37,729 nt of DNA, taken from contig CALHUA010000179.1 of the NCBI GenBank assembly GCA_938039915.1, positions 1 to 37,729 of the forward strand, read 5' to 3'. The first letter of the stretch is position 1; every line of letters starts with the position of its first letter. Below are positions 15,779 through 24,824 of the stretch, one piece after another. The DNA comes from an uncultured Anderseniella sp. GTDB lineage: Bacteria > Pseudomonadota > Alphaproteobacteria > Rhizobiales > Aestuariivirgaceae. Made by a program: the position numbers and the translations under genes. The notes under the pieces were generated by a model. That model ran no database searches. It had not been told where the DNA came from and saw nothing but the letters and a program-made list of their open reading frames with translations.

Positions 15779-16984
15779 ATGAAATCATTTATCCACGACA
15801 CACCGAACCTGCGCGAAAGCTCGATTTCCGGGGTTGTTACCCACGGGCCTGCCAGGGTGGCTGACTGCGTGAAACAGGTTTGTCAGCAAACAGCCGCAGC
15901 CTGGTGGCTGGCGATTGCCTGTGTGGCACTGACCGGGTTGATCAGCCTTGTTGCTGTTCCGTCTGCGTTTGCCAGGGAAAATCCGTTGTACACGATTACC
16001 GGTGTTGAGGTGGACGTGCGGGCGGAAACCGCTGCCCAGGCCAAAAAACTGGCCATCACCGAAGCAAATGTGAAGGCATTTGCGCTGTTTGCCCGGCGCG
16101 TCGGCGGTGATGCGCTTGCCGGTAAACTGTCAGGCATTCCGGCCAAACAGATCAATGCGATGCTGGACAGTTTGTCGATCGAGGAAGAGCGGACCGGGCC
16201 GCAACGCTATATCGGCAAGCTCACGGTGCGGTTCCTGCCTGGCCCGATGCGCAAGATGATGGCCGATCTGGGTGTCAGTTACAGCGAGAAGCTGGCCCGC
16301 AAGACCGTCATCGTGCCGGTGTGGCGTACCCCAGATGGTGTGGTGGTGTGGGAAGACAATCCATGGCGCACCGCATGGCTGTCACTGAGGGCCGAAAATT
16401 CTCCTGTACCGTTGATCGTACCGCTGGGTGACCTGGCAGACACTGATACTCTGACTGCAGAACTGGCTGCCAGCCGCGATGAAGCGTCACTCGAGGCGAT
16501 CAGATTGCGCTACGAAGCAGATACCGTGCTGGTCGCGGAGGCGTCTCCTGTCGGTGAGGATACGGTTCAGGCGACCATGATCGGAGCCAGCGCGGTTGGC
16601 AGGCTGGAGTTCGACAAGGCCTATGTGGCGGAAAACGGCGGCGGTGTTGCGGAAGCTGCAAAAATTGCCGCGCTGCGTTTCCACCAGGTCATGCTATTGC
16701 GCTGGAAGAAGAAGAATGAAACCGGCCCTGTGACCCAGAGCCTTCCCGTTGCGACACTTCCAGTTGCCGTTGCATTTTATTCAACTGAGGAATGGTCGGC
16801 GCTGCGCGCCCGGATATTGTCAACGCCGGGTATTGCGGGGGTCGATATTTCGACGATTTCACAAGGCGGTGCCATCGTGCAATTGTCTTATGTGACGGGG
16901 TTTGAACAATTGCGCCAGTCGCTCTGGTCGGCTGGCCTGGCATTGCAAAACGTAGGTGGGACATGGGTGCTGCAGGCAAGTTGA
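15779..16984 (+). CDS. DUF2066 domain protein, exported or membrane-anchored
   Basis: The 401-residue product starts with a polar stretch of about 45 residues, then a hydrophobic segment (WWLAIACVALTGLISLVAV) ending in PSAFA, a likely signal peptide or anchor. The following DUF2066 region includes YTITGVEVDVRAETAAQAKKLAI and a later VWEDNPWRTAW. The function of DUF2066 is not established. It heads a run of close genes: the CDP-alcohol phosphatidyltransferase begins 31 bases after its stop. The long N-terminal extension could mean that a start nearer the hydrophobic segment is used. Confidence 0.8.
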   Translation: MKSFIHDTPNLRESSISGVVTHGPARVADCVKQVCQQTAAAWWLAIACVALTGLISLVAVPSAFARENPLYTITGVEVDVRAETAAQAKKLAITEANVKAFALFARRVGGDALAGKLSGIPAKQINAMLDSLSIEEERTGPQRYIGKLTVRFLPGPMRKMMADLGVSYSEKLARKTVIVPVWRTPDGVVVWEDNPWRTAWLSLRAENSPVPLIVPLGDLADTDTLTAELAASRDEASLEAIRLRYEADTVLVAEASPVGEDTVQATMIGASAVGRLEFDKAYVAENGGGVAEAAKIAALRFHQVMLLRWKKKNETGPVTQSLPVATLPVAVAFYSTEEWSALRARILSTPGIAGVDISTISQGGAIVQLSYVTGFEQLRQSLWSAGLALQNVGGTWVLQAS

Positions 16985-17015
16985 TGCCGAGGAACGGCTT
17001 GCCGGGGCATCGGCA

Positions 17016-17597
17016 ATGACACTCCCCAATTTCATCACCATTGGCAGATTGTTTCTGGTGCCGGTTATCGTGTGGCTGCTCTATCAGTCGCTTTATCCGG
17101 CGGCTTTTTTTGTTTTCGTGCTGGCCGGCATCTCAGACGCCGTGGACGGATTTCTGGCCAAGCAGTTTGATCTGGCTTCTGAACTTGGCGCCTATCTCGA
17201 CCCGATTGCCGACAAGGCGCTTCTGGTCACCATCTACGTGGTGCTTGGTATCTTTGGACACCTGCCGACCTGGATCGTGATTATCGTCGTCAGTCGTGAC
17301 GTGGCCATTGTCGGCGCCGTGATCCTGTCCTGGCTGATGGACCGGCCGGTCAAGATGGAACCGAACATGGTGTCAAAAGCCAATACGGTCATGCAGATAT
17401 TACTGGTGATAGCCTTGCTCGCCGCGCTTGCCTTCTCGTCGGTGAACGCGACCATGGTCCTGGTCGGCGCGTCGACCACGGCCGCCCTGACCCTGGCCTC
17501 CCTTGCGGTCTATCTGCGGGACTGGCTACAACATATGGCGAATGGGGGCGCCATTGCCCCGTCGGTCGGTTCTGCTGATGAAGGGGAAAAGCAATGA
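17016..17597 (+). CDS. CDP-alcohol phosphatidyltransferase family protein
   Basis: The product is 193 residues with about five membrane spans. It carries the family motif with exact spacing: Asp41, Asp44-Gly45, Ala48, then Lys49 in place of the usual Arg, Gly58, Asp62, Asp66. The family condenses a CDP-lipid with an alcohol (as in phosphatidylglycerophosphate or cardiolipin synthesis) at the inner membrane. Which alcohol is used cannot be told. The ATG at 17016 starts the family sequence; the frame is open upstream into the end of DUF2066. It overlaps the next gene by four bases (ATGA). Confidence 0.88.
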   Translation: MTLPNFITIGRLFLVPVIVWLLYQSLYPAAFFVFVLAGISDAVDGFLAKQFDLASELGAYLDPIADKALLVTIYVVLGIFGHLPTWIVIIVVSRDVAIVGAVILSWLMDRPVKMEPNMVSKANTVMQILLVIALLAALAFSSVNATMVLVGASTTAALTLASLAVYLRDWLQHMANGGAIAPSVGSADEGEKQ

Positions 17598-18688
17598 CTG
17601 TCCAGCGTCAGGTCTCGGTATGGCTGATTGTGCTCGCCGCGATGATTGCATTCATGTGGTTGTTTGCAGAAATAATGCTGCCGTTCATTGCGGGCATTGT
17701 GCTGGCGTATTTTCTGGATCCGGTCGCAGATGCGCTGGAACGTCTGAAGCTGCCCCGGTTGGCGGCAACCCTGGTGATCGTGCTGACCAGCGTGTTCTTG
17801 CTGGTGCTTGTCCTGCTGCTGGTTGTGCCGCTCATCGGAGATCAGATCGGCAGGTTTGCCGAGCGCCTGCCGTCCAATGTGTCGACCCTGGTGACGTTGT
17901 TCAACGACCTTGCACCGGTCTGGATGAAGGATGCACTGGCCAAGACAAGCGCCACCCTGCCTGCGTCAGGTTCCGATATCGCAGCCAAGGCTGCGGTGTG
18001 GATAGGTGGCCTGTTGCAGTCGATCCTGTCGGGTGGACTGGCATTGTTCAACCTTATGTCGCTTCTGATCATCACGCCGCTGGTCACTTTCTATATGCTG
18101 AACGACTGGGATCGGATGGTCGAACGGGTCGACAGCTGGATACCGCGTGATCACGTTGCGACGGTTCGTGGTGTTGCACGCGATATCAACTCGGCGATGG
18201 CAGGCTTCATCCGGGGGCAGGGCACCGTGTGCATGTTGCTCGGCCTGTTTTATGCCGTGGCGCTGATTGCCGCCGGATTGAATTTCGGCCTGCTCATTGG
18301 CCTGACCGCGGGCCTGTTGTCCTTCATACCGTTTGTCGGCGCTGCCATCGGCGGTGTCCTTGCCATCGCAACGGCCCTTGTCCAGTTCTGGCCGGATTGG
18401 ATACAGATACTCATCATTGCCGGCATCTTCGCTATTGGTCAGTTCATCGAAGGCAATTTTCTGTCGCCGAAACTGGTCGGCCAGTCGATCGGCGTCCATC
18501 CCGTCTGGCTGATGTTCGCCCTGTTGGCATTCGGCTATCTGTTTGGCTTTGCCGGCATATTGCTGGCAGTGCCGCTGGCAGCGGCCATTGGCGTGTTGTC
18601 GAAGTTTTTCCTGAACAAGTACCTTGGATCGAAACTGTATCTGGGGGTCAGGAAGCGACGCCAGCCAACGCCGCCGACGGGTGGTTGA
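17594..18688 (+). CDS. AI-2E family transporter (PerM/YdiK-like)
   Basis: The 364-residue membrane protein shows the AI-2E exporter layout: two N-terminal spans, an amphipathic central region (about 80-150), and a C-terminal membrane block with GLLSFIPFVGAAIGGVLA and GNFLSPKLVGQSIGVHP, both strongly conserved in the family. Substrates vary and are mostly unknown (some members export autoinducer-2, others act as sodium/proton antiporters). It overlaps the preceding gene by four bases and the DnaA-like gene follows immediately, so all are probably one transcript. Confidence 0.92.
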   Translation: MTVQRQVSVWLIVLAAMIAFMWLFAEIMLPFIAGIVLAYFLDPVADALERLKLPRLAATLVIVLTSVFLLVLVLLLVVPLIGDQIGRFAERLPSNVSTLVTLFNDLAPVWMKDALAKTSATLPASGSDIAAKAAVWIGGLLQSILSGGLALFNLMSLLIITPLVTFYMLNDWDRMVERVDSWIPRDHVATVRGVARDINSAMAGFIRGQGTVCMLLGLFYAVALIAAGLNFGLLIGLTAGLLSFIPFVGAAIGGVLAIATALVQFWPDWIQILIIAGIFAIGQFIEGNFLSPKLVGQSIGVHPVWLMFALLAFGYLFGFAGILLAVPLAAAIGVLSKFFLNKYLGSKLYLGVRKRRQPTPPTGG

Positions 18689-18693
18689 GTATC

Positions 18694-19395
18694 GTGCCTG
18701 CAAAACCTGCACACCAGCTAACGCTGGATTTGCCGCATCGGGTGGCGACGGGGCGTGATGATTTTCTGGTCTCCGGGGCCAACGAGGCGGCCGTGGCAGC
18801 AGTCGATGCGTGGCCGGACTGGCCGTCTCCCGTTCTCATTCTGGTCGGCGCGGCAGGATCCGGCAAGAGCCATTTGTGCGATGTGTGGTGCACCCGTGCC
18901 GAAGCCAGAATGATTCCCGCCGGTTCGCTGGAAACCTCTGCAGTGGCAGATCTGATGCGCACCGGTGTAGTGGCGGTGGAAGATGCTCCGGGTGACGGGT
19001 TCGACGAAGTGGCTCTGTTTCATCTCATCAACCTGGCACGGGAGACGTCAGGCAGCGTATTGATCACCTCCAGCGAGTATCCGTCACGCTGGAACGTCGC
19101 ATTGCCTGATCTTGTCTCGCGTCTGAAGGCGGCACAGGTCGCAAACCTGGGTGATCCCGATGACGACCTGCTGCGTGGACTGCTGGTAAAACAATTTGCT
19201 GACCGGCAACTGCAAGTCGATGAAGCCACCATCAGCTACATGGTCTTGCGCATGGAACGCTCGTTCGAGGCCGCCCGCTCGCTGGTTGCAAAAATCGATG
19301 TCCGCGCATTGGCTGATCGCGCTGAAATCACCCGGAACCTGGTTGCCCGGGTGATGCAGGACGATGCCGAGAAAAGCTTGCCGGAAGATGACTGA
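18694..19395 (+). CDS. hdaA: DnaA-like regulatory ATPase, Hda family
   Basis: The 233-residue product is a DnaA AAA+ domain without the DNA-binding domain IV. It has a clamp-binding motif near the N-terminus (QLTLDL, 8-13), Walker A GAAGSGKSH (52-60) and a Walker B-like VAVED (93-97). Hda proteins, when bound to the sliding clamp, promote hydrolysis of DnaA-ATP and prevent over-initiation (HdaA in Caulobacter). GTG at 18694 was chosen because GGGTGG lies nine bases upstream; a TTG at 18685 overlapping the previous stop is the alternative. It is the last gene of the DUF2066 run. Confidence 0.9.
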   Translation: MPAKPAHQLTLDLPHRVATGRDDFLVSGANEAAVAAVDAWPDWPSPVLILVGAAGSGKSHLCDVWCTRAEARMIPAGSLETSAVADLMRTGVVAVEDAPGDGFDEVALFHLINLARETSGSVLITSSEYPSRWNVALPDLVSRLKAAQVANLGDPDDDLLRGLLVKQFADRQLQVDEATISYMVLRMERSFEAARSLVAKIDVRALADRAEITRNLVARVMQDDAEKSLPEDD

Positions 19396-19519
19396 GGAAG
19401 ATTAACGCTCTTTGTGCTGTGTCACTGGGGTGGTTGTCATTGATGTGTTATATATCTCTATCAGACAGATGACCGACTGCAGTATTGGCGGCTCCTTTCA
19501 GCGCGCGGAACCAGGAAGC

Positions 19520-21724
19520 ATGAATCTCGAAAGCAAGGAATCCCAACAATTGGCGGACGCCAAACCGGCAGCCGGCACCGCGCACGATCATCAGGATCTG
19601 ATCAAATCCCCCAAACGCTTTTTCAACCGGGAACTGTCCTGGCTGGGCTTCAACTACCGAGTGCTCATGGAAGCGCGCAATACCGCTCATCCTCTGTTCG
19701 AACGTCTCCGCTTTCTGTCCATTTCCGGCAACAACCTGGATGAGTTCTACATGGTCCGCGTGGCGGGACTTGCCGCCCAGATACGCGAGCAGGTCACCGA
19801 CTTGTCGCAGGATGGCCTGACACCGGCCGATCAGTTGTCCAGCGTACGCGCAGAGGCTAGCGAACTGATGGGCGAGCAGGACAAGCGCTGGCATGCCTTG
19901 CGCGAAGAACTGCATGAAAACCGCGTTGAGCTCATCAATACCGATCAGCTTACCAGCCAGGACCGGACGTGGCTGGATGAGCGTTTTCACGAGCAGGTGC
20001 TGCTGGTGCTCACGCCCATCGCCATTGATCCGGCTCATCCGTTTCCGTTTCTGCCCAACCGTGGCCTGATGATTGCGCTTGAGCTTGTGCGCAAGTCTGA
20101 CGGTGAGCAGATGAAAGCGCTGGTGCAGGTGCCGCAGCAGCTTGAACGTTTCACCCGTTTGCCGGGCAACAAGACCCATGAAGACCAGCCGGTCGCACGC
20201 TTCATCATGATCGAAGACATGATCGCGCATTTCACCCCGCGGCTGTTTCCCGGATATCAATTGCAGGGCAGGGGCATATTCCGGATCCTGCGTGACAGTG
20301 ATATCGAGGTTGAGGAAGAAGCCGAGGACCTTGTGCGCTATTTTGAACGCGCCCTGAAGCGTCGCCGCCGCGGCAGTGTGGTGCGTCTTGAAGTTGATGG
20401 CGGATGTCCGGAAACCCTTCGTACCTTCATCGCCCGTGAACTCAACGCAGATGCCGAAGCAATTGTCATGTGTGATGGTGTTGTCGGGTACGCGGACACG
20501 TCTCAGCTCATTATCGATGATATGCCGGAACACAAGTTTCCACCTTACAACCCGCGCTTTCCGGAACGTATCCGTGATCATGGCGGCGACTGTTTTGCAG
20601 CCATTCGGCAAAAGGACATCATCGTCCATCACCCGTATGAATCATTTGACGCCGTGGTGCAGTTTGTCCGTCAGGCGGCTCGCGATCCGGATGTGGTTGC
20701 AATCAAGCAGACCTTGTATCGCACGTCCAACCAGAGCCCGATCGTTGAGGCACTGGTCATGGCGGCAGAGGCGGGAAAGTCCGTCATGGCGGTTGTTGAA
20801 CTGAAAGCCCGGTTCGATGAAGAAAAGAACATCCAGTGGGCGCGAAATCTGGAGCGTGCCGGCGTGCAGGTGGTGTTCGGTTTTGTTGAACTGAAAACCC
20901 ATGCCAAGACGTCGATGGTCGTCCGGCGTGAGGGCGGCCACCTGAGAACTTATGTCCATTACGGCACCGGCAATTATCATCCGATCACCGCGCGCATCTA
21001 TACCGACATGTCGTTCTTCACCTGTGATCCGGCTCTGTGCCGTGACGCGGCACGCCTGTTCAACTATGTATCAAGTTACGCCGAGCCGACCGAGCTTGAA
21101 CGCATTGCCTTGTCACCGCTGACGCTGAGCAAGCGCCTGATCTCGCACATTGAAGAAGAGATTGTTCATGCCAAGGCCGGCAGGCCGGCAGCCATCTGGG
21201 CGAAAATGAATTCTCTGGTTGATCCGGAAATCATCGATGCGCTGTATCGGGCAAGCAATGCCGGGGTTCAGATTGAACTGGTCATCCGCGGTATTTGCTG
21301 TCTGCGGCCCGGCGTGGCCGGATTGTCCGACAATATTCGCGTGAAATCGATTATCGGCCGTTTTCTGGAGCATTCACGCATTGTCTGTTTCGGCAATGGC
21401 GATGGCCTGCCAAGCGACAAGGCGCGCATTTACATCTCGTCGGCAGACTGGATGCCCCGCAACCTGCATCGCCGCGTCGAAACGCTGGTGCCGGTGGACA
21501 CACCGACCGTCCATCAGCAGGTCCTGGATCAGATCATGGTCGCCAACCTGAAGGACAACCAGCAAAGCTGGCAATTGATGCCCGACGGCAGCTCCCAGCG
21601 CATCGCACCTGGCCCTGATGAGGAGCCGTTTAACGCTCATGACTACTTTATGAACAACCCATCGCTGTCCGGACGCGGAAGTTCTTTGAAAGATAGCCTG
21701 CCACCTGCTATTGCCGGTCATTAA
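19520..21724 (+). CDS. ppk: Polyphosphate kinase 1
   Basis: The 734-residue enzyme reversibly makes inorganic polyphosphate from ATP. Domain order is as in E. coli PPK1: N domain with [17 protein letters not shown], the head domain, and two C-terminal phospholipase-D-like domains. The phosphohistidine motif HYGTGNYH begins at His480, and [10 protein letters not shown] and [14 protein letters not shown] follow. The ATG at 19520 has AGGAAG just upstream, closer than usual; an ATG at 19469 is the alternative. The 124-base gap after hdaA may hold its own promoter. ppx follows after 59 bases. Confidence 0.97.
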   Translation: MNLESKESQQLADAKPAAGTAHDHQDLIKSPKRFFNRELSWLGFNYRVLMEARNTAHPLFERLRFLSISGNNLDEFYMVRVAGLAAQIREQVTDLSQDGLTPADQLSSVRAEASELMGEQDKRWHALREELHENRVELINTDQLTSQDRTWLDERFHEQVLLVLTPIAIDPAHPFPFLPNRGLMIALELVRKSDGEQMKALVQVPQQLERFTRLPGNKTHEDQPVARFIMIEDMIAHFTPRLFPGYQLQGRGIFRILRDSDIEVEEEAEDLVRYFERALKRRRRGSVVRLEVDGGCPETLRTFIARELNADAEAIVMCDGVVGYADTSQLIIDDMPEHKFPPYNPRFPERIRDHGGDCFAAIRQKDIIVHHPYESFDAVVQFVRQAARDPDVVAIKQTLYRTSNQSPIVEALVMAAEAGKSVMAVVELKARFDEEKNIQWARNLERAGVQVVFGFVELKTHAKTSMVVRREGGHLRTYVHYGTGNYHPITARIYTDMSFFTCDPALCRDAARLFNYVSSYAEPTELERIALSPLTLSKRLISHIEEEIVHAKAGRPAAIWAKMNSLVDPEIIDALYRASNAGVQIELVIRGICCLRPGVAGLSDNIRVKSIIGRFLEHSRIVCFGNGDGLPSDKARIYISSADWMPRNLHRRVETLVPVDTPTVHQQVLDQIMVANLKDNQQSWQLMPDGSSQRIAPGPDEEPFNAHDYFMNNPSLSGRGSSLKDSLPPAIAGH

Positions 21725-21783
21725 AGGCAATGAGCGGTCAGGAGGTGATTCTGATCGGCACTTCAGCAGCGGGACAGGTCTGA

Positions 21784-23295
21784 GTGAACCCGGCCAAGAG
21801 ACTCGACAGGATTGACGGTGCGCCACCGGTTGCAGTGGTGGACATCGGTTCAAACTCCGTGCGCATGGTCGTATATGACGGCCTGAGGCGCGCGCCATCG
21901 CCAATGTTCAATGAAAAGGTGTTATGCGCGCTCGGACGCGGTGTGGCTGAAACCGGTGCGCTGGACGATGAGGCGTCAGAGCGGGCCCTGAACGCAATCC
22001 GGCGGTTTCGCGCGCTGTGCAACCAGATGAATGTCAGCGAGATCTTTTCCGTGGCGACCGCTGCTGTCCGTGATGCTTCCAACGGCAGCGAGTTCATAAC
22101 AAGAGCCAAGAAACTGCTTGGCGCTGATATCGGTGTCCTGACGGGACGTCAGGAAGCGGCTTTCGCAGCCAAGGGCGTGCTGTCCGGCATTCCCGATGCC
22201 GAAGGTATTGTCGGCGACCTTGGCGGTGGCAGCCTGGAACTTGTCGATGTCTCGATGGGCAAGTTGCGCGATGGCATAACACTGCCGCTGGGGCCGCTGC
22301 GCATTCTGGGTGAAACCGGCCCGGACATTGAAGCCGCCACCAGGTACATCGATGCCCAGCTTGACCGGGCAAAGTTGTTGCAGAACCTGGACGGGCGCAC
22401 CTTTTACGGTGTTGGCGGGGCCTGGCGTAACCTTGCCCGGCTGCACATGGCTCAGATCCATTATCCGCTGATCATTGTTCAGGGCTACACGATGGACAGG
22501 TCAACGGCCCAGTCACTGGCTGACTTTGTTTCGAGACTGTCACCGGACACGCTCAAGGGCATTGAAGCGGTGTCCAAGAGCCGGTCTGAAACACTGCCGC
22601 TGGCGGCGTTGGTGCTTGAACGGTTGCTGGCCCGTACCCAGCCCAAGGACATGGTGACGTCGATTTATGGCGTACGTGAAGGCTTGCTGTTCGGCAAACT
22701 CAAAAAACGGGTGCGCGATTCCGACCCGTTGCTGAATGCCAGTTGGGATTTTGCAAAGCGCTATGCGCGATCGCCGAACCATGAACTGGAATTGTGCCAG
22801 TGGACCAATGCGTTGTTCACCAACGACAAGCACGCTGAAACCGAAGAAGAACGCCGCCTGCGCCATGCCGCCTGCATGATGGCCGACATCTCCTGGCGGG
22901 CAAATCCGGACTACAGGTCCGGCCGCGCGCTGACCATCATCTCGCAGGCCTCGATTGTCGGGGTCGATCACCCGGGGCGGTTGTTCCTGGCTCTGGCGGT
23001 CTTCTTCCGCTACCAGGGCATCAACGCGAAACACGCACCGCGCGAATTCGTCGACCTGATTCCGGAGGACTGGCTGGAGCGTGCCCGCATACTGGCCGGC
23101 GCCATGCGCCTTGCCTATGTGCTGACCGGTGCCATGACCGGACTTCTGCCCAAGATCAAATTGTTCATAGACGGCAAGAAACTGGTTCTGGACATGCCAA
23201 AGAAGCTGTCCGATCTTTATGGCGAGTCTGTCGCAAAGAAGCTGACTCAGCTGGCTGGAGCCATGGGTCTCGAAGCGGAAATACGTCGCGGCTGA
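21784..23295 (+). CDS. ppx: Exopolyphosphatase/Ppx-GppA family
   Basis: The 503-residue product is an actin-fold phosphatase that removes terminal phosphates from polyphosphate (and, in some members, pppGpp). VVDIGSNSVRMVVYDG and GDLGGGSLEL are the two phosphate loops. A C-terminal extension of about 190 residues resembles the HD-like domain of long Ppx proteins. Translation starts at a GTG that abuts an in-frame TGA. Adjacency to ppk makes a polyphosphate synthesis/breakdown pair. Confidence 0.94.
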   Translation: MNPAKRLDRIDGAPPVAVVDIGSNSVRMVVYDGLRRAPSPMFNEKVLCALGRGVAETGALDDEASERALNAIRRFRALCNQMNVSEIFSVATAAVRDASNGSEFITRAKKLLGADIGVLTGRQEAAFAAKGVLSGIPDAEGIVGDLGGGSLELVDVSMGKLRDGITLPLGPLRILGETGPDIEAATRYIDAQLDRAKLLQNLDGRTFYGVGGAWRNLARLHMAQIHYPLIIVQGYTMDRSTAQSLADFVSRLSPDTLKGIEAVSKSRSETLPLAALVLERLLARTQPKDMVTSIYGVREGLLFGKLKKRVRDSDPLLNASWDFAKRYARSPNHELELCQWTNALFTNDKHAETEEERRLRHAACMMADISWRANPDYRSGRALTIISQASIVGVDHPGRLFLALAVFFRYQGINAKHAPREFVDLIPEDWLERARILAGAMRLAYVLTGAMTGLLPKIKLFIDGKKLVLDMPKKLSDLYGESVAKKLTQLAGAMGLEAEIRRG

Positions 23296-23320
23296 CAGTT
23301 TTCGTGTCTTGCGGCGATTT

Positions 23321-23364
23321 GGCCCTGCGACAGTATCTGCCTACTCCCGGGATGGTCGCAGGCC
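23321..23364. repeat. Dyad between ppx and cydA
   Basis: CCTGCGAC at 23324-23331 pairs with GTCGCAGG at 23355-23362 across 23 bases, and the arms extend by GG/CC with one bulged C. It lies 38 bases before the cydA ATG. It may be a ppx end hairpin or an operator for cydAB; the spacing and GC content do not resemble an FNR site. Confidence 0.4.
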
Positions 23365-23402
23365 TATCTTGCAGTTGAAGCTGCTCCAATCGAAACAGGA
23401 AC

Positions 23403-24824
23403 ATGATAATGCTTGATGGCGTCTCCGCTGAATTGCTTGCGCGCTTTCAATTTGCGTTCACGGTTTCATTTCACATTGTGTTTCCGGCCTTTTCCATCGG
23501 CCTGGCGAACTACCTGGCGGTGCTGAACGCCCTGTGGTTGAAAACCGGCGACCAGACCTATCTGACATTGTTCGAATACTGGAAAAAGATTTTTGCCGTG
23601 GCGTTCGGCATGGGGGTCGTGTCCGGCATCGTCATGTCGTACCAGTTCGGCACCAACTGGAGCGTGTTTTCCGACAAGACCGGGCCCATTCTCGGCCCGC
23701 TGATGGCTTATGAAGTTCTGAGTGCGTTCTTCCTGGAAGCGGGTTTTCTGGGCATCATGCTGTTTGGGCGCAAACGCGTTGGTGACAAGCTTCACATGTT
23801 CGCAACGGCCGTGGTTGCCGTTGGAACCCTGATGTCGGCCACCTGGATTTTATCGGTCAATTCGTGGATGCAGACGCCCGCCGGATACTCGATCAATGAA
23901 GCAGGGCAGTTTGTGCCTGAAGACTGGTGGGCGATTGTCTTCAACCCGTCCTTCCCGTATCGGCTGGTCCATATGGTGCTGGCAGCGTTTCTCACCACCG
24001 CTCTGGTTGTCGGCGCGGTTGGCGCCTGGCATCTGCTCAGGGACCGGTCGCACAAGCCGGCCCGCGTGATGTTCTCCATGGCCATGTGGATGGCGGCGCT
24101 GGTGACGCCTGTCCAGATATTCGCCGGCGACCTGCACGGGCTCAACACGCTTGAACACCAGCCGGTCAAGGTCATGGCAATGGAAGGCCATTTCGACAGC
24201 TATCCCGAGGGTGCACCGCTGATCCTGTTCGGGATACCAAACGAGGCTGAAAAACGCATCGACTTCGCCATCGAAATCCCGAAACTGTCGAGCCTGATCC
24301 TCAAGCATGATCTGAATGCGCCGTTGGCGGGCCTCGATACGGTTGACGACAGGGACGAACCCCCGGTTGCCATCGTGTTCTGGAGCTTCCGTATCATGAT
24401 TGCGCTGGGGTTCGCCATGCTGGGGCTTGGCATTTGGAGCCTCTGGGCGCGCTGGCGCAACGTATTGTATCGTGACAGCTGGTTGCACATGGCAGCCGTT
24501 GCAATGGGCCCGACCGGATTTGTTGCCGTACTTGCAGGCTGGGTGACGACTGAAGTCGGCCGCCAGCCGTTTACCGTGTATGGTCTGCTGAGAACCAGCG
24601 AATCCCTTGCGCCAATTGCAGCACCGGCCGTTGCCACCTCCCTGATCGCCTTCATCATTGTGTATTTCTTCGTCTTCGGGGCAGGTGTGTTTTACATCCT
24701 GCGCATGATGAGCAAACCACCCGGTGGCGGCGGCAAGGAACTCAGCAAGGGGCCGTTGCGCAGCGCCGGCACGACACCCGCAGCGCAGATTGCCGAACAG
24801 GAGGGCGTTGGCCATGGAGCTTGA
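23403..24824 (+). CDS. cydA: Cytochrome bd ubiquinol oxidase subunit I, CioA type
   Basis: The 473-residue subunit binds hemes b558, b595 and d and oxidises quinol at the periplasmic side, reducing O2 without proton pumping. FTVSFHIVFPAFSIG carries the b595 ligand His24, and GRQPFTVYG is the conserved motif after the Q-loop. The Q-loop (about 255-310) is short, as in cyanide-insensitive CioA rather than E. coli CydA. ATG at 23403 or at 23409. The end overlaps cydB by 11 bases, so translation is coupled. Confidence 0.96.
   Translation: MIMLDGVSAELLARFQFAFTVSFHIVFPAFSIGLANYLAVLNALWLKTGDQTYLTLFEYWKKIFAVAFGMGVVSGIVMSYQFGTNWSVFSDKTGPILGPLMAYEVLSAFFLEAGFLGIMLFGRKRVGDKLHMFATAVVAVGTLMSATWILSVNSWMQTPAGYSINEAGQFVPEDWWAIVFNPSFPYRLVHMVLAAFLTTALVVGAVGAWHLLRDRSHKPARVMFSMAMWMAALVTPVQIFAGDLHGLNTLEHQPVKVMAMEGHFDSYPEGAPLILFGIPNEAEKRIDFAIEIPKLSSLILKHDLNAPLAGLDTVDDRDEPPVAIVFWSFRIMIALGFAMLGLGIWSLWARWRNVLYRDSWLHMAAVAMGPTGFVAVLAGWVTTEVGRQPFTVYGLLRTSESLAPIAAPAVATSLIAFIIVYFFVFGAGVFYILRMMSKPPGGGGKELSKGPLRSAGTTPAAQIAEQEGVGHGA

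Noticed and set aside
19396-19519. Possible Pho box upstream of ppk (TTGTCAT near 19434)
   Set aside because: Only one half-site is present; no second half-site occurs at 11-base spacing on either side.
19448-20632. 394-codon open frame antisense to ppk
   Set aside because: The ppk reading is fully conserved across this stretch; the antisense product has no family features.
23296-23402. Search for an FNR/ANR site (TTGAT-N4-ATCAA) before cydA
   Set aside because: No match is present; the only symmetric element is the GC-rich CCTGCGAC dyad.
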